Assembly (NCBI RefSeq): GCF_014203155.1
Contig: NZ_JACHIK010000004.1
Coordinates: 310,001-374,000 of the forward strand
Direction of reading: 5' to 3'
From: Shinella fusca
GTDB taxonomy: Bacteria > Pseudomonadota > Alphaproteobacteria > Rhizobiales > Rhizobiaceae
DNA length: 64,000 nucleotides
In this document: positions 8,905 through 17,598 of the stretch, in pieces
Position numbering within the stretch: position 1 is the first letter of the stretch
Layout: every line of letters starts with the position of its first letter
The notes under the pieces: model-generated
Told to the model about the DNA's origin: nothing
The model's database searches: none
The model's input: the letters and a program-made list of their open reading frames with translations, nothing else
Program-made: the position numbers and the translations under genes

Positions 8905-11058
8905 TCACCAGGTCTGGCGCAGGGTCGCGTAGATCGCGCGGCCCGGATTGTAGTAGTAGGCGCCGCCGTCGTCGTTGGCGATGTGCTTCTCGTCGAACAG
9001 GTTGCTGACGTTGAGCTGGAGCGTCGTGTTCTCCTGGATCTTGTAGGTGAAGGCCGCATCGAAGACGATCGCCGGGTCCGACTTGCGGGTGTTGGCGTTA
9101 TCGAAATAGTACGACCCCGTATAGCGCGCGCCCAGCCCGAAGGTCATGTCGCCGCGGCGCCCGTCACCCTCCAGCGTATAGGTGCCCCAGATCGAGGCCA
9201 GATGCTCGGGGACCTGCGCGAAGCTGTTGCCGTCCAGCTTGCCGCCTTCCTCGACGATCCGGGAATCGACGTAGGAATAGGCGGCGATCAGGTTGATATT
9301 GTTCGGCATCTCGACCTTGGCTTCGAGATCGAGACCGCGATGGCGGATCTTGTCCACCGTGGCAGGCAGGTATATGGGCGCGTCGCGGGTCGTGATGTTC
9401 TCCAGCGTCAGATCGTAGATGGAGGCGCTGAGCAAGGCCGGGAATGCGTCCGGGCGATATTTGACCCCGACTTCATACTGCTTGCCGGTGGTGGGCTCGA
9501 TTCCCACGCTCGGCGGCGCAACGGATTCGGCGTAGCTGACATAGGCGGCGACTTCGTCCGTGATCTTGTAGTTCAGGCCAAGCCGCTTGGTGAACTCGCT
9601 GTAGTCGTCCCTCGTCGTGGCACCGCTCGCCAGATCCGTTTCGCTGAGATCGAGCCAGTCGTTGCGCAGACCGATGCTCGCGGTCAGCCTGTCGAAGAAG
9701 GTCAGATCCTGCTGGAAGTAGATGGCCTTGGTCTTCTGGTCGTTCTCCTGCCATGCGCGGTTTGCAAACGAACCGGATGGGCCGGAAAAGACCGGGTTCT
9801 GCCAGTTGATGCCCGCCGCCGAACCGCCCCAGACCGGGGGATATTCATAGCGCGTGTCGCCTTCCGATTCGAATTTGCTGTATTCGACGCCGGCAAGCGT
9901 GCGGCTGTCCACCTGGTCCAGGCTCGCCTCGTAGAGCATATGCGCATCGAGGACGAACTGCTGGTTGGACCCTTCGCTCTTGAAGAAAATACGATCCGCC
10001 TCGGTGTCCGCCGGATCGAACGCGCCCTTTTCATCGAAGATGTAAGCATAGCCGAAGCCGGTGTTCGCCTTGCTGTAGCGGGCGCTGGAATTGAAGGTCA
10101 GGCCGTTGCCGAAATCGTGGTCGAGCATGACGCTGTAGGTGTTCCGGTTCGTCGTGTCGTAGTTGAAGTCCGGTTCGCCGAAGAAGCGGTCCCTGTCGAA
10201 ATCCGTGCCGCGCGGGTGGCCGCCGCCGCTCGGCGTGCCGTCCCTGTCCAGATGGTCGAAGGTGAAGGTCAGGCTGGTCGTATCGGTCGGGCGCCAGGTC
10301 AGGCCGCCCAGGATGAAGTTCTCATCGTCCTGGGAATAATCGTATTCGGCGTCGGAGCGCTGGAACTTGCCGGTCAGGCGGTAGGAAAGCGTATCGTCCT
10401 CGGTGATGTTGTCGCCGAAGTCGAAGCCCGTCTCCTTGTGCGCGAACGAGCCGCCCGTGCCGTAGACCTCGCCGAAGCGCTCGCTCTTCGGGGTCTTGGT
10501 GACGTAGTTCACCGAACCGCCCGGGTCGGATACGCCGAAGCCGGTGGAATTGGCGCCCTTCAGGATTTCGATGCGCTCGAAGGCATAAGGTTCCTCGAGA
10601 ATGCCGCTCCAGGTCCGGCCGACGACCAGCCCGTCGCGGTAGGTGAAGGGCGTGAAGCCGCGGATCTTGAAGTAGTCGTAGCGGTCGTCCGAACCGTAAT
10701 AGTCCGTGACGACGCCCGCGGTATATTGCACGACCTGCTCGACGCTGCTCGCGGCGCGCTCCTGAATTTCCCTGGAGGTGATGACGGAGACCGTGGCAGG
10801 CGTTTCCAGGATATCCGACGGCATCTTGCCGACAGCGGTGGTCTTCCTGGCGACGATCGTCTTGGAATCGTTGTCGGCACCCGTACCCTCGCCGTCGACG
10901 GTGATCGTCTCCAGAACCGTGGCGGAAGCCCCGTTCGCCTCCTGCGCGCGCAGCGAAGCCGGCGCGAAGGCAACAAGCGCCGTGCATCCCAGAAGAAGCG
11001 CATTCCTGTAGCGGATGAAGGATTGCCTGCCGGCGCTGCCTGTCTTTTCGATGTGCAT
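8905..11058 (-). CDS. TonB-dependent siderophore receptor
   Basis: Outer-membrane gated channel that imports a ferric siderophore using TonB energy. About 717 residues from ATG 11058. A signal peptide (LLLGCTALVAFAPASLRAQ) is followed by the plug domain (ETPATVSVITSREIQERAASS, then GANSTGFGVSDPGGSVNYVTK) and a 22-strand barrel ending in a terminal aromatic residue (LRQTW). The plug sequence resembles the FhuE/FpvA/ferrichrome class, suggesting a hydroxamate-type ligand, but the substrate cannot be read from sequence. An alternative ATG lies at 11088, and the open frame continues further upstream. It is divergent from the substrate-binding protein gene, with a 310-bp control region between them. 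Confidence 0.92.
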   Translation of the reverse strand: MHIEKTGSAGRQSFIRYRNALLLGCTALVAFAPASLRAQEANGASATVLETITVDGEGTGADNDSKTIVARKTTAVGKMPSDILETPATVSVITSREIQERAASSVEQVVQYTAGVVTDYYGSDDRYDYFKIRGFTPFTYRDGLVVGRTWSGILEEPYAFERIEILKGANSTGFGVSDPGGSVNYVTKTPKSERFGEVYGTGGSFAHKETGFDFGDNITEDDTLSYRLTGKFQRSDAEYDYSQDDENFILGGLTWRPTDTTSLTFTFDHLDRDGTPSGGGHPRGTDFDRDRFFGEPDFNYDTTNRNTYSVMLDHDFGNGLTFNSSARYSKANTGFGYAYIFDEKGAFDPADTEADRIFFKSEGSNQQFVLDAHMLYEASLDQVDSRTLAGVEYSKFESEGDTRYEYPPVWGGSAAGINWQNPVFSGPSGSFANRAWQENDQKTKAIYFQQDLTFFDRLTASIGLRNDWLDLSETDLASGATTRDDYSEFTKRLGLNYKITDEVAAYVSYAESVAPPSVGIEPTTGKQYEVGVKYRPDAFPALLSASIYDLTLENITTRDAPIYLPATVDKIRHRGLDLEAKVEMPNNINLIAAYSYVDSRIVEEGGKLDGNSFAQVPEHLASIWGTYTLEGDGRRGDMTFGLGARYTGSYYFDNANTRKSDPAIVFDAAFTYKIQENTTLQLNVSNLFDEKHIANDDGGAYYYNPGRAIYATLRQTW

Positions 11059-11232
11059 TGGTTCCGTTCCGAAAGCCGGTGTTTCCATTGCCGTCCCGGC
11101 AGGCAAAGCCCCCATGCCGAAGTCCAGCCCGGACACACGACCCCTTCCGGACCGGATCCTTTCGGCCCGGTCGTCGGCAGCGATACGCGATGTCCCCTGA
11201 GACGCCAATAACTTGAGACATTTACTCCGGTA

Positions 11233-11266
11233 TTGTAGAATCCTGCGGTTTTGTAGAAACCCGCGG
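11233..11266. promoter_or_regulatory. Tandem direct repeat, candidate AraC-type operator
   Basis: TTGTAGAATCCTGCGG (11233-11248) and TTGTAGAAACCCGCGG (11251-11266) match at 14 of 16 positions with an 18-bp period. They lie between the divergent receptor and transporter genes. AraC-family proteins bind direct repeats about two helical turns apart, and an AraC gene is the near neighbour. The assignment is inference. I do not see a clear Fur or RirA-type box in this spacer. Confidence 0.4.
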
Positions 11267-11368
11267 AAACTTCGCAGCTACCGCAAGGAGGGGCCGGCAT
11301 CCGCCTTGACGGCGCCGGCTGAACCTGAAACGGAAACTCCACTTTAAACAGCCTGGAAGGTTTCGCCA

Positions 11369-12361
11369 ATGCCGCGGCTTTTCCGCTTTCCCCTGGCCCT
11401 TTTCGCCGCCTGCCTCTGGATCGCGGCGGGCGCCCTTGCCGCCGATGGCACCGCCTATCCCATCGTCATCGAGCATGCCTTCGGCACGACGGTCATCCCG
11501 AAAAAGCCCGTGCGCGTGGCGACCGTCGCCTGGGCGAACCACGAGGTTCCGCTGGCGCTCGGCATCGTTCCGGTCGGCTTTGCCGCCGCCAATTTCGGCG
11601 ACGACGACGGCGACGGGCTGCTGCCGTGGGTCGCCGAGAAGCTGAAGGAGCTGGGCGGGGAAAAGCCGGTCCTCTTCGACGAGGGCGACGGCATCGATTT
11701 CGAGGCGGTCGCCGCCACGAAGCCGGACGTCATCCTCGCCGCCTATTCCGGCCTCAGCCGGTCGGACTACGAGACGCTGAGCCAGATCGCCCCCGTCGTC
11801 GCCTATCCGCAATCGCCCTGGTCGACCGACTGGCGCGAGACGATCCGCCTCGACAGCGCAGGGCTCGGCATGGCCGCCGAGGGCGAAGCGCTGATTTCCC
11901 GCATCGAGAAGGAGATCGCCGATACGGTCGCGGGCTATCCGATCCTCAAGGGCAAGTCGGCAATCTTCGTCACCCATCTCGACGTGACGAACCTCAGCAC
12001 CGTCAACTTCTACACGGCCAACGATACCCGCGTGAAGTTCTTCGCCGACCTTGGCCTCACCTCGCCGAAAAGCGTGCTGGAGGCGACGAAGCCGGGCCAG
12101 TTCGCCGCCAGCGTCAGCGCCGAGAAGGTCGATGCCTTCGACGACGTCGACATCGTCGTCGCCTATGGCGGCACGCCGCTGCTCGATGCGGTGAAGGCCG
12201 ACCTCCTTCTCTCGCGCATGCCCGCCGTCGGCAAGGATGCCCTCGTCATGCTGGGCCGCGGCCCGACAGGCACCGCCGCCAATCCAACGCCGCTCTCCAT
12301 CTCTTGGGTGCTGAAGGACTATGTCGCGCTGCTTGCCGAAGCCGCCGGGAAGGCGAAATGA
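11369..12361 (+). CDS. Iron-siderophore ABC transporter substrate-binding protein
   Basis: Periplasmic binding protein of the FhuD/FepB (cluster A-II) type, 330 residues. The N-terminal signal peptide (LALFAACLWIAAGALA) is cleaved near residue 24. The body shows the family pattern IPKKPVRVATVAWANHEVPLALGI and KPDVILAAYSGLSRSDYETL, followed by LSQIAPVVAYP. The ATG at 11369 has GGAAGG upstream. It opens a five-gene unit in which every junction is an ATGA overlap or a few bases. It should capture the ferric siderophore released by the receptor and hand it to the permease pair. Confidence 0.92.
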   Translation: MPRLFRFPLALFAACLWIAAGALAADGTAYPIVIEHAFGTTVIPKKPVRVATVAWANHEVPLALGIVPVGFAAANFGDDDGDGLLPWVAEKLKELGGEKPVLFDEGDGIDFEAVAATKPDVILAAYSGLSRSDYETLSQIAPVVAYPQSPWSTDWRETIRLDSAGLGMAAEGEALISRIEKEIADTVAGYPILKGKSAIFVTHLDVTNLSTVNFYTANDTRVKFFADLGLTSPKSVLEATKPGQFAASVSAEKVDAFDDVDIVVAYGGTPLLDAVKADLLLSRMPAVGKDALVMLGRGPTGTAANPTPLSISWVLKDYVALLAEAAGKAK

Positions 12362-13368
12362 CGGCCACCGCCACGGCATCGAACCTGCGCGGCCTCTGGC
12401 TCTTGCTGGCGGCGGCCGCGCTCGTCGTGGTGGCCGCGCTGTCGGTGGCCATAGGCACGCGGGATGTCGGCCTCAACGATATCGTTTCAGCCCTTTCCGG
12501 CCGGGTCGGGACGATCGGCGAGGCCGCCGTCGCCATGCGCATCCCGCGCACCCTCCTGGCGCTGCTGGCCGGCGCCGCCCTCGGCCTTTCCGGGGCGATC
12601 ATGCAGGGTGTGACGCGCAACCCGCTCGCCGATCCCGGCATTCTCGGCGTCAACATGGGCGCCTCGCTCGCCGTCGTGGTCGGCATCGCCTGGTTCGACA
12701 TGGCCTCGGCCTATGCCTATATCTTCACCGCCATCCTCGGCGCCGGAGCGGCGGCGGTCTTCGTCTATGCCATCGGCTCGATGGGACGCGGCGGGGCGAC
12801 GCCGCTGAAGCTCGCCCTTGCGGGAGCGGCCACCTCCATCGCCTTCTCCTCGCTGGTCATTGCCGTCGTGCTGCCGCGCGCCGACATTGCCGGCGGCATC
12901 CGCGCCTGGCAGATCGGCGGCGTCGGCGGGGCGACCTTCGAGCGTATCGGCCCGGTGCTGCCGTTCCTCGCCGCCGGCTTCGTCCTCGCGCTTTTCTCCG
13001 CCCGCAGGCTGAACGCGCTGGCGCTCGGCGACGAGCTTGCCGCCGGCCTCGGCGAGAACGTCGCCGTTGCCCGGGCGCTCGCCGCCTTCGCCGCAATCCT
13101 TCTATGCGGCGCGACGACGGCGGTGTGCGGGCCCATCGGCTTCCTCGGCCTCGTCGTGCCGCATCTTTGCCGGCTGCTCACCGGCAGCGATCACCGCTGG
13201 CTGCTGCCCTTTTCCGCCCTCGGCGGGGCCGGCCTGCTGGTCGTCGCCGATATCGCCGGGCGCATCCTCGCAAGGCCCGCCGAGCTCGACGTCGGCATCG
13301 TGACGGCGCTCGTCGGCGCGCCGGTCTTCATCTGGATCGTCCGGCGCCAGCGGGTGCGGGACCTGTGA
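12358..13368 (+). CDS. FecCD-family iron-siderophore permease, subunit 1
   Basis: Inner-membrane permease of 336 residues with about nine to ten helices. Family signatures include RIPRTLLALLAGAALGLSGAIMQGVTRNPLADPGILGVN and the C-terminal GPIGFLGLVVPHLCRLLTGSDHRWLLP coupling region (each read in pieces across residues 61-100 and 258-285). Its start overlaps the binding-protein stop (ATGA). It pairs with the next gene product to form the heterodimeric channel. Confidence 0.93.
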   Translation: MTATATASNLRGLWLLLAAAALVVVAALSVAIGTRDVGLNDIVSALSGRVGTIGEAAVAMRIPRTLLALLAGAALGLSGAIMQGVTRNPLADPGILGVNMGASLAVVVGIAWFDMASAYAYIFTAILGAGAAAVFVYAIGSMGRGGATPLKLALAGAATSIAFSSLVIAVVLPRADIAGGIRAWQIGGVGGATFERIGPVLPFLAAGFVLALFSARRLNALALGDELAAGLGENVAVARALAAFAAILLCGATTAVCGPIGFLGLVVPHLCRLLTGSDHRWLLPFSALGGAGLLVVADIAGRILARPAELDVGIVTALVGAPVFIWIVRRQRVRDL

Positions 13369-13370
13369 CC

Positions 13371-14405
13371 ATGCCCCTGTCCCTCACCGCGCGCGTTGCC
13401 GAAAACCGCCATCGGCGCGCCCGCCGGCACCGCCGCCTCATCGGCCTTTTGCTTGCCCTTATCGCCGCGGCCTTCGTGCTGACCCTCCTTCTCGGCCAGT
13501 CCTTCACGCCGCCGCGCGATATCTTGCGCACGCTGATGGGCGAGGACGTGCCGGGCGTCGCCTTCACGGTCGGCCAGCTCCGCCTGCCGCGCGCCGTCCT
13601 TGCCGTTCTCGCAGGCGTCAGCTTCGGCCTCGGCGGCGTCGCCTTCCAGATCATGCTGCGCAATCCGCTGGCAAGCCCGGACATCATCGGCATAAGCTGG
13701 GGGGCAAGCGCGGCGGCCGTCTTCGCCATCGTCGTGCTCGGCCTCAAGGGGCCTTCGGTCTCGATCCTCGCCGTTGCCGCCGGCCTCGGGGTAGCGCTTC
13801 TCGTCTACGGCCTTTCCTTCCGCAACGGCGTCGCGGGCACGCGGCTCATTCTTGTCGGCATCGGCGTTTCGGCCATGCTGGAAAGCGTCATCGCCTATAT
13901 CCTCTCCACCGCCCCGGCCTGGACCCTGCAGGAGGCGCTGCGCTGGCTCACCGGTAGCGTCAACGGTGCGCAGCTTGCCGAGACGCTGCCGCTTCTGGCC
14001 GCCCTTGGCGTCTTCGGCGGGCTGCTTCTCTCGCGCGGCCGCGATCTCGAGGCGCTGAGGCTCGGCGACGACACGGCCGCCGCGCTCGGCGTATCGGTCG
14101 GGCGCACGCGCGTGCTCGTCATCGTCGCCGCCGTCGGCCTCATCGCCAGCGCCACCGCCATTTCCGGGCCCATCGCCTTCGTCGCCTTCCTCTCCGGGCC
14201 CATCGCCGCCCGGATCGTCGGCAACAACGGCTCGCTCCTTGTCCCGGCGGCCCTCGTCGGCGCGGCGCTCGTGCTCGTCGGCGACTATTGCGGCCAGTTC
14301 CTGCTGCCGAGCCGCTATCCCGTCGGCGTCGTCACCGGGGCGCTCGGCGCGCCCTACCTGATATTCCTGATCGTACGGGTCAACCGATCCGGAGGTTCGC
14401 TATGA
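13371..14405 (+). CDS. FecCD-family iron-siderophore permease, subunit 2
   Basis: Second permease, 344 residues from ATG 13371; a GTG two codons earlier (13365) overlaps the previous stop and could be used. It has an Arg-rich cytoplasmic N-terminus (ENRHRRARRHRRL) before the first helix. The family pattern RLPRAVLAVLAGVSFGLGG and IMLRNPLASPDIIGISWGA is present, and GPIAFVAFLSGPIAARIVG is the ATPase-coupling region. It is sister to the preceding gene rather than a duplicate: the two share only family-level similarity. Confidence 0.93.
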   Translation: MPLSLTARVAENRHRRARRHRRLIGLLLALIAAAFVLTLLLGQSFTPPRDILRTLMGEDVPGVAFTVGQLRLPRAVLAVLAGVSFGLGGVAFQIMLRNPLASPDIIGISWGASAAAVFAIVVLGLKGPSVSILAVAAGLGVALLVYGLSFRNGVAGTRLILVGIGVSAMLESVIAYILSTAPAWTLQEALRWLTGSVNGAQLAETLPLLAALGVFGGLLLSRGRDLEALRLGDDTAAALGVSVGRTRVLVIVAAVGLIASATAISGPIAFVAFLSGPIAARIVGNNGSLLVPAALVGAALVLVGDYCGQFLLPSRYPVGVVTGALGAPYLIFLIVRVNRSGGSL

Positions 14406-15235
14406 AACCCCATACCCTGATTGCGGACGGGCTTTCGGCCGGCTATGGCGAGGCCGTCATTCTCGACGGGCTCGACCTCGCCATCCCGCCCGAAAAGATC
14501 ACCGTCATCGTCGGCGCCAATGCCTGCGGCAAGTCCACGCTGCTGCGCACGCTTTCGCGGCTCCTGCCGGCGCGACGCGGCAAGGTGCTGCTCGACGGCA
14601 AGTCAATCCACCACCTGCCTTCGCGCGAGCTTGCGCGCACGCTGGGCCTGCTTCCCCAGTCGCCCATCGCGCCGGAGGGCATCGCCGTCGCCGACCTCGT
14701 CAGCCGCGGGCGGCATCCGCACCAGGGTGTCTTTTCCCGCTGGCGGCGCGAGGACGACGAGGCGGTCGCAGCCGCGCTTGCCGCAACAAAGACGGAGGAC
14801 CTTGCCGAGCGGCCGGTCGACGAGCTTTCCGGCGGCCAGCGCCAGCGGGTCTGGATCGCCATGGCGCTCGCCCAGGAAACGGACCTCCTGCTGCTCGACG
14901 AGCCGACGACCTTCCTCGACATCAGCCACCAGATCGAGGTCCTCGACCTTCTGACCGACCTCAACCAGACGCGCGGCACCACCGTCGTCATGGTGCTGCA
15001 CGACCTCAACCTTGCCGCCCGCTACGCCGATCACCTCGTCGCCATGGCGAACGGGCGGCTGCATGTCGCAGGGCCGCCGGAAGCCGTGCTGACGGAGGAG
15101 AACGTGCGGCAGGTCTTCGGCCTTCAAAGCCGCATCGTCACCGACCCCACTTCCGGCCGGCCGGCCATGCTGCCCATCGGCCGGCACCGCATGATCGCAG
15201 AAGGCCTGTCCGCCACGAACGAGGATCCCGCATGA
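14402..15235 (+). CDS. Iron-siderophore ABC transporter ATPase
   Basis: FepC/FecE-type ATP-binding subunit, 277 residues. Walker A is GANACGKST (about residues 39-47), signature LSGGQRQR, Walker B LLLLDEPTTFLD, and the switch histidine follows in VMVLHDLN. Start overlaps the permease stop (ATGA). It powers import of the ferric siderophore through the two preceding permeases. Confidence 0.94.
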   Translation: MKPHTLIADGLSAGYGEAVILDGLDLAIPPEKITVIVGANACGKSTLLRTLSRLLPARRGKVLLDGKSIHHLPSRELARTLGLLPQSPIAPEGIAVADLVSRGRHPHQGVFSRWRREDDEAVAAALAATKTEDLAERPVDELSGGQRQRVWIAMALAQETDLLLLDEPTTFLDISHQIEVLDLLTDLNQTRGTTVVMVLHDLNLAARYADHLVAMANGRLHVAGPPEAVLTEENVRQVFGLQSRIVTDPTSGRPAMLPIGRHRMIAEGLSATNEDPA

Positions 15236-16302
15236 CCGCCGCTTTCACCTTCACACTCTCCGGCATCGCGCTGCCGGCAAGCGCCACGACCATGGTCGAC
15301 GAAATCTGCGAGCATTTCGTCGAGCATGCCGAAGTGCGGCGCGACGGCGATGCCGCGGTGCTGAAGAGCGAGGCGGGAACCGCCCATATGCGCATCGATG
15401 AAGGCCGCCTCCTGATCGACCTTGCCTGTCCGAGCGAGGAGGCGCTTCAGATGAGCCGTACGATGCTCGCCGAGCACCTGTTCTATTTCGCCGGGGACGA
15501 TCCCTTCGAGCTCACATGGTCGAAGCCCGCCCCGCAGGCGCGGCTCGCCAATCTCCATGAGGCGACCGTCGTTTCCGCCGGGGACGTGACGGCGAACATG
15601 CGGCGGGTGATCGTCGCCTGCGCCGACGTCACGCCGTTCATCGGCGGCGACATGCATGTGCGCCTGCTCGTGCCGCCGAGGGGCCGGCCGCCGGTCTGGC
15701 CGGGCTTGCGCGACGACGGGCGCATCGCCTGGCCGGAGGGCGACGATGCGCTTGTGGTGCGGGTCTACACGATCCGCGCCGTCGACGCCGACCGCAAGGA
15801 ACTGTGGATCGACTTCCTGCAGCATCCCGCCCCGGGCGTTGCGACCCCCGGCGCGGATTTCGCGCGGGATGCGCGGCCCGGCGACCGGATCGCCCTCATC
15901 GGTCCCGGCGGCGGAGACCTGCCGCAGGCGGAAAGGATCCTGCTTGCCGGAGACGAGAGCGCCCTGCCCGCCATTGCCCGCATCGCCGCCGAAGTGCCGG
16001 CGCAAACGCGCCTCACCGCGATCATCGAGGTCGCGGATGCGGCCGAGGAACAGCCGCTGCCGACGGCCGGATCGCTGGAGGTGCGCTGGCTGCACCGCAA
16101 GACCTATCCGCCCGGCGCCCGGAACGGGCTCGCGCAGGCAGCCATCGACGCCATCAAGACCGTCGACGGCGAGACCTTCGTATGGGCGGCCTGCGAGCGG
16201 GAGGACATCCGCCTCATCCGCAGCGCCCTGAAGAACCGCCACCATGACAGGAAGCGCATGTATGTCGCCTGGTACTGGGAGCGGGACAAGGCGGGCTACT
16301 AA
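15232..16302 (+). CDS. DUF2218 / siderophore-interacting protein (ferric reductase) fusion
   Basis: Cytoplasmic flavoprotein of 356 residues that most likely releases iron by reducing the ferric siderophore. The N-terminal 95 residues look like a DUF2218 domain. The rest is a FAD-binding/SIP reductase (ViuB/YqjH type): NMRRVIVACADVTPF, the FAD-binding region VVRVYTIRAVDADRKELWID, GDRIALIGPGG, and the C-terminal RKRMYVAWYWERDKAGY typical of SIP proteins. Its ATGA overlap with the ATPase gene makes it the last gene of the uptake operon. Confidence 0.92.
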   Translation: MTAAFTFTLSGIALPASATTMVDEICEHFVEHAEVRRDGDAAVLKSEAGTAHMRIDEGRLLIDLACPSEEALQMSRTMLAEHLFYFAGDDPFELTWSKPAPQARLANLHEATVVSAGDVTANMRRVIVACADVTPFIGGDMHVRLLVPPRGRPPVWPGLRDDGRIAWPEGDDALVVRVYTIRAVDADRKELWIDFLQHPAPGVATPGADFARDARPGDRIALIGPGGGDLPQAERILLAGDESALPAIARIAAEVPAQTRLTAIIEVADAAEEQPLPTAGSLEVRWLHRKTYPPGARNGLAQAAIDAIKTVDGETFVWAACEREDIRLIRSALKNRHHDRKRMYVAWYWERDKAGY

Positions 16303-16622
16303 GCCGGGCCGGTGAGGCGCTTTCGTCCCGTCCTCGACCCACCCGCTTTCCGGCCGGCATAGTGCTCCAGCAGGATGTTCAGGAACAAAAGCCCGGTGTG
16401 CCGGTTAAAGGGGCGCCGACGTCAAAGGGACATCGGAACGACCGGAAATGAAGGCAGACCGATACCCGCGACGGCGGCATCCCATCGCACCCGTCCCCAC
16501 CCCTTGCGGGCTTGCGGCGACCGTCCCGCGACGGCAACGGCAACGCCCGCGAGCGTTCTTGAAGTCGCAAATGCATTGCCCATATCGAATGGGCCAGATG
16601 TCCAATTGAAAGGAGGAACCCG
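16303..16622. other. 320-bp gene-free stretch upstream of the DUF982 gene
   Basis: No convincing gene is seen on either strand. A possible EcfG (RpoE2-type) promoter reads GGAAC at 16382-16386 and GGTT at 16403-16406 with a 16-base spacer, pointing right; the -10 differs by one base from CGTT and it lies about 215 bp from the next start. A strong ribosome site AAAGGAGG sits just before the ATG at 16623. Confidence 0.35.
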
Positions 16623-16925
16623 ATGCTGGCTGACATATTCTTCGCAACGCCCCTGCATGTACACCTGTCCAACGGCCTCAGCCGCACCTTCGACAGTGTC
16701 AACGACACCCTCGACTTCCTGGAAAACGAATGGCCGCTCCGGCACGGCGAGCGCTACAAGCGCGCCTGCGAGAAATGCCGCGCCGCGCTCCGCAGGCAGA
16801 CGCCGGTCGCCGTCGCCCGCGAAGCCTTCGTCGCCGCATGCCTCGAAGCGGGCCTGCCCGTTCAGGCTCTGCCCCCGGCCTGGCAGCGCTCCGGCCCCTC
16901 GACGCCGCCTCGCATGAGCGCCTGA
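16623..16925 (+). CDS. DUF982 domain protein
   Basis: 100-residue protein of the DUF982 family, small proteins found mainly in Rhizobiales and of unknown function. The core pattern is visible: a predicted strand with PLHVHLSNGLSRTFDSVNDTLDFLENEWP, then an alpha-helical part (ERYKRACEKCRAALRR and VAREAFVAACLEAGL). AAAGGAGG lies 7 bases before the ATG. It heads a run of small genes that look like general-stress proteins. It is followed immediately by a strong hairpin. Confidence 0.85.
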   Translation: MLADIFFATPLHVHLSNGLSRTFDSVNDTLDFLENEWPLRHGERYKRACEKCRAALRRQTPVAVAREAFVAACLEAGLPVQALPPAWQRSGPSTPPRMSA

Positions 16926-16932
16926 ACGCAGA

Positions 16933-16960
16933 GGCCGCCCGGCCGGTAAACCGGGCGGCC
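16933..16960 (+). terminator. Strong GC hairpin after the DUF982 gene
   Basis: Perfect 10-bp arms GGCCGCCCGG (16933-16942) and CCGGGCGGCC (16951-16960) with an 8-base loop, starting 8 bases after the stop codon. There is no U-run, so it may be a Rho-dependent or RNA-stabilising end. Confidence 0.5.
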
Positions 16961-16998
16961 CCGGCCGCCGGTCGCGAGGCCGCATCGATCTGCGGGAT

Positions 16999-17023
16999 GG
17001 AACAAGCGGCGGTCGGGGAAGTT
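16999..17023 (+). promoter_or_regulatory. Candidate EcfG/RpoE2-type promoter for the DUF4142 gene
   Basis: GGAAC at 16999-17003 and GTT at 17021-17023 with 17 bases between them, matching the alphaproteobacterial general-stress sigma pattern GGAAC-N16/17-(C)GTT except for the first base of the -10. The predicted start point lies about 17 bases before the ATG, just ahead of the AAAGGAG ribosome site. Confidence 0.4.
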
Positions 17024-17046
17024 GGGTCCTCCAAAGGAGAACCCTC

Positions 17047-17577
17047 ATGAAGAAACTTTCCGCAGCCCTCGCCATGTTCATGATCCCGGCCGCCGCTTTC
17101 GCCCAGTCGGCGGCGGAAACCACCGGCATCAACTCCACGCTCGGCATTCCGCCGAAGACCGGGGACTTCGTGAAGGAGGCCTCGATGAGCGACATATTCG
17201 AGATCGAATCCAGCAAGCTCGCACTTCAGAACGGCAATGCCGCAACCAAGGCCTTCGCCCGGCAGATGATCGACGACCACCAGAAGACGACGAGCGAACT
17301 GAAGGCGCTCCTCGACAGCGGCAAGGTACAGGCCAAGGCGGCCACGGGCATGTCCGACGCGCAGAAGGCATCCTTCGACAAGCTCAAGGACCTCTCGGGC
17401 AAGGACTTCGACGAGGTCTATCAGGACGATCAGGAAGACGCACATGAAGATGCCGTCGATCTTTTCAAGCGCTATGCTTCGGAGGGCGACAATCCAGACC
17501 TCAAGGCCTGGGCCGCAAAGACGGTTCCCGCGCTCGAACATCACCTGAAAATGGCCGAAGACCTCGAAGGCAAATGA
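17047..17577 (+). CDS. DUF4142 periplasmic protein
   Basis: 176 residues with a cleavable signal peptide (LSAALAMFMIPAAAFAQS). The mature part is a helical, ferritin-like bundle of the DUF4142 family: KEASMSDIFEIESSKLAL, NAATKAFARQMIDDHQKTT, then FDEVYQDDQEDAHEDAVDLFKRYA. The function is unknown; members are commonly stress-induced in rhizobia. AAAGGAG is placed well before ATG 17047. Confidence 0.88.
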   Translation: MKKLSAALAMFMIPAAAFAQSAAETTGINSTLGIPPKTGDFVKEASMSDIFEIESSKLALQNGNAATKAFARQMIDDHQKTTSELKALLDSGKVQAKAATGMSDAQKASFDKLKDLSGKDFDEVYQDDQEDAHEDAVDLFKRYASEGDNPDLKAWAAKTVPALEHHLKMAEDLEGK

Positions 17578-17598
17578 CGGTATCCCAAGGAGACGGAT

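Noticed and set aside
8983-11211. A 742-codon plus-strand open frame opposite the TonB receptor
   Set aside because: Shadow of the receptor gene; no recognisable domains and no start context.
11059-11368. A Fur or RirA (IRO) box in the siderophore control region
   Set aside because: No convincing TGA-N9-TCA or Fur-like palindrome was seen; only the 18-bp direct repeats stand out.
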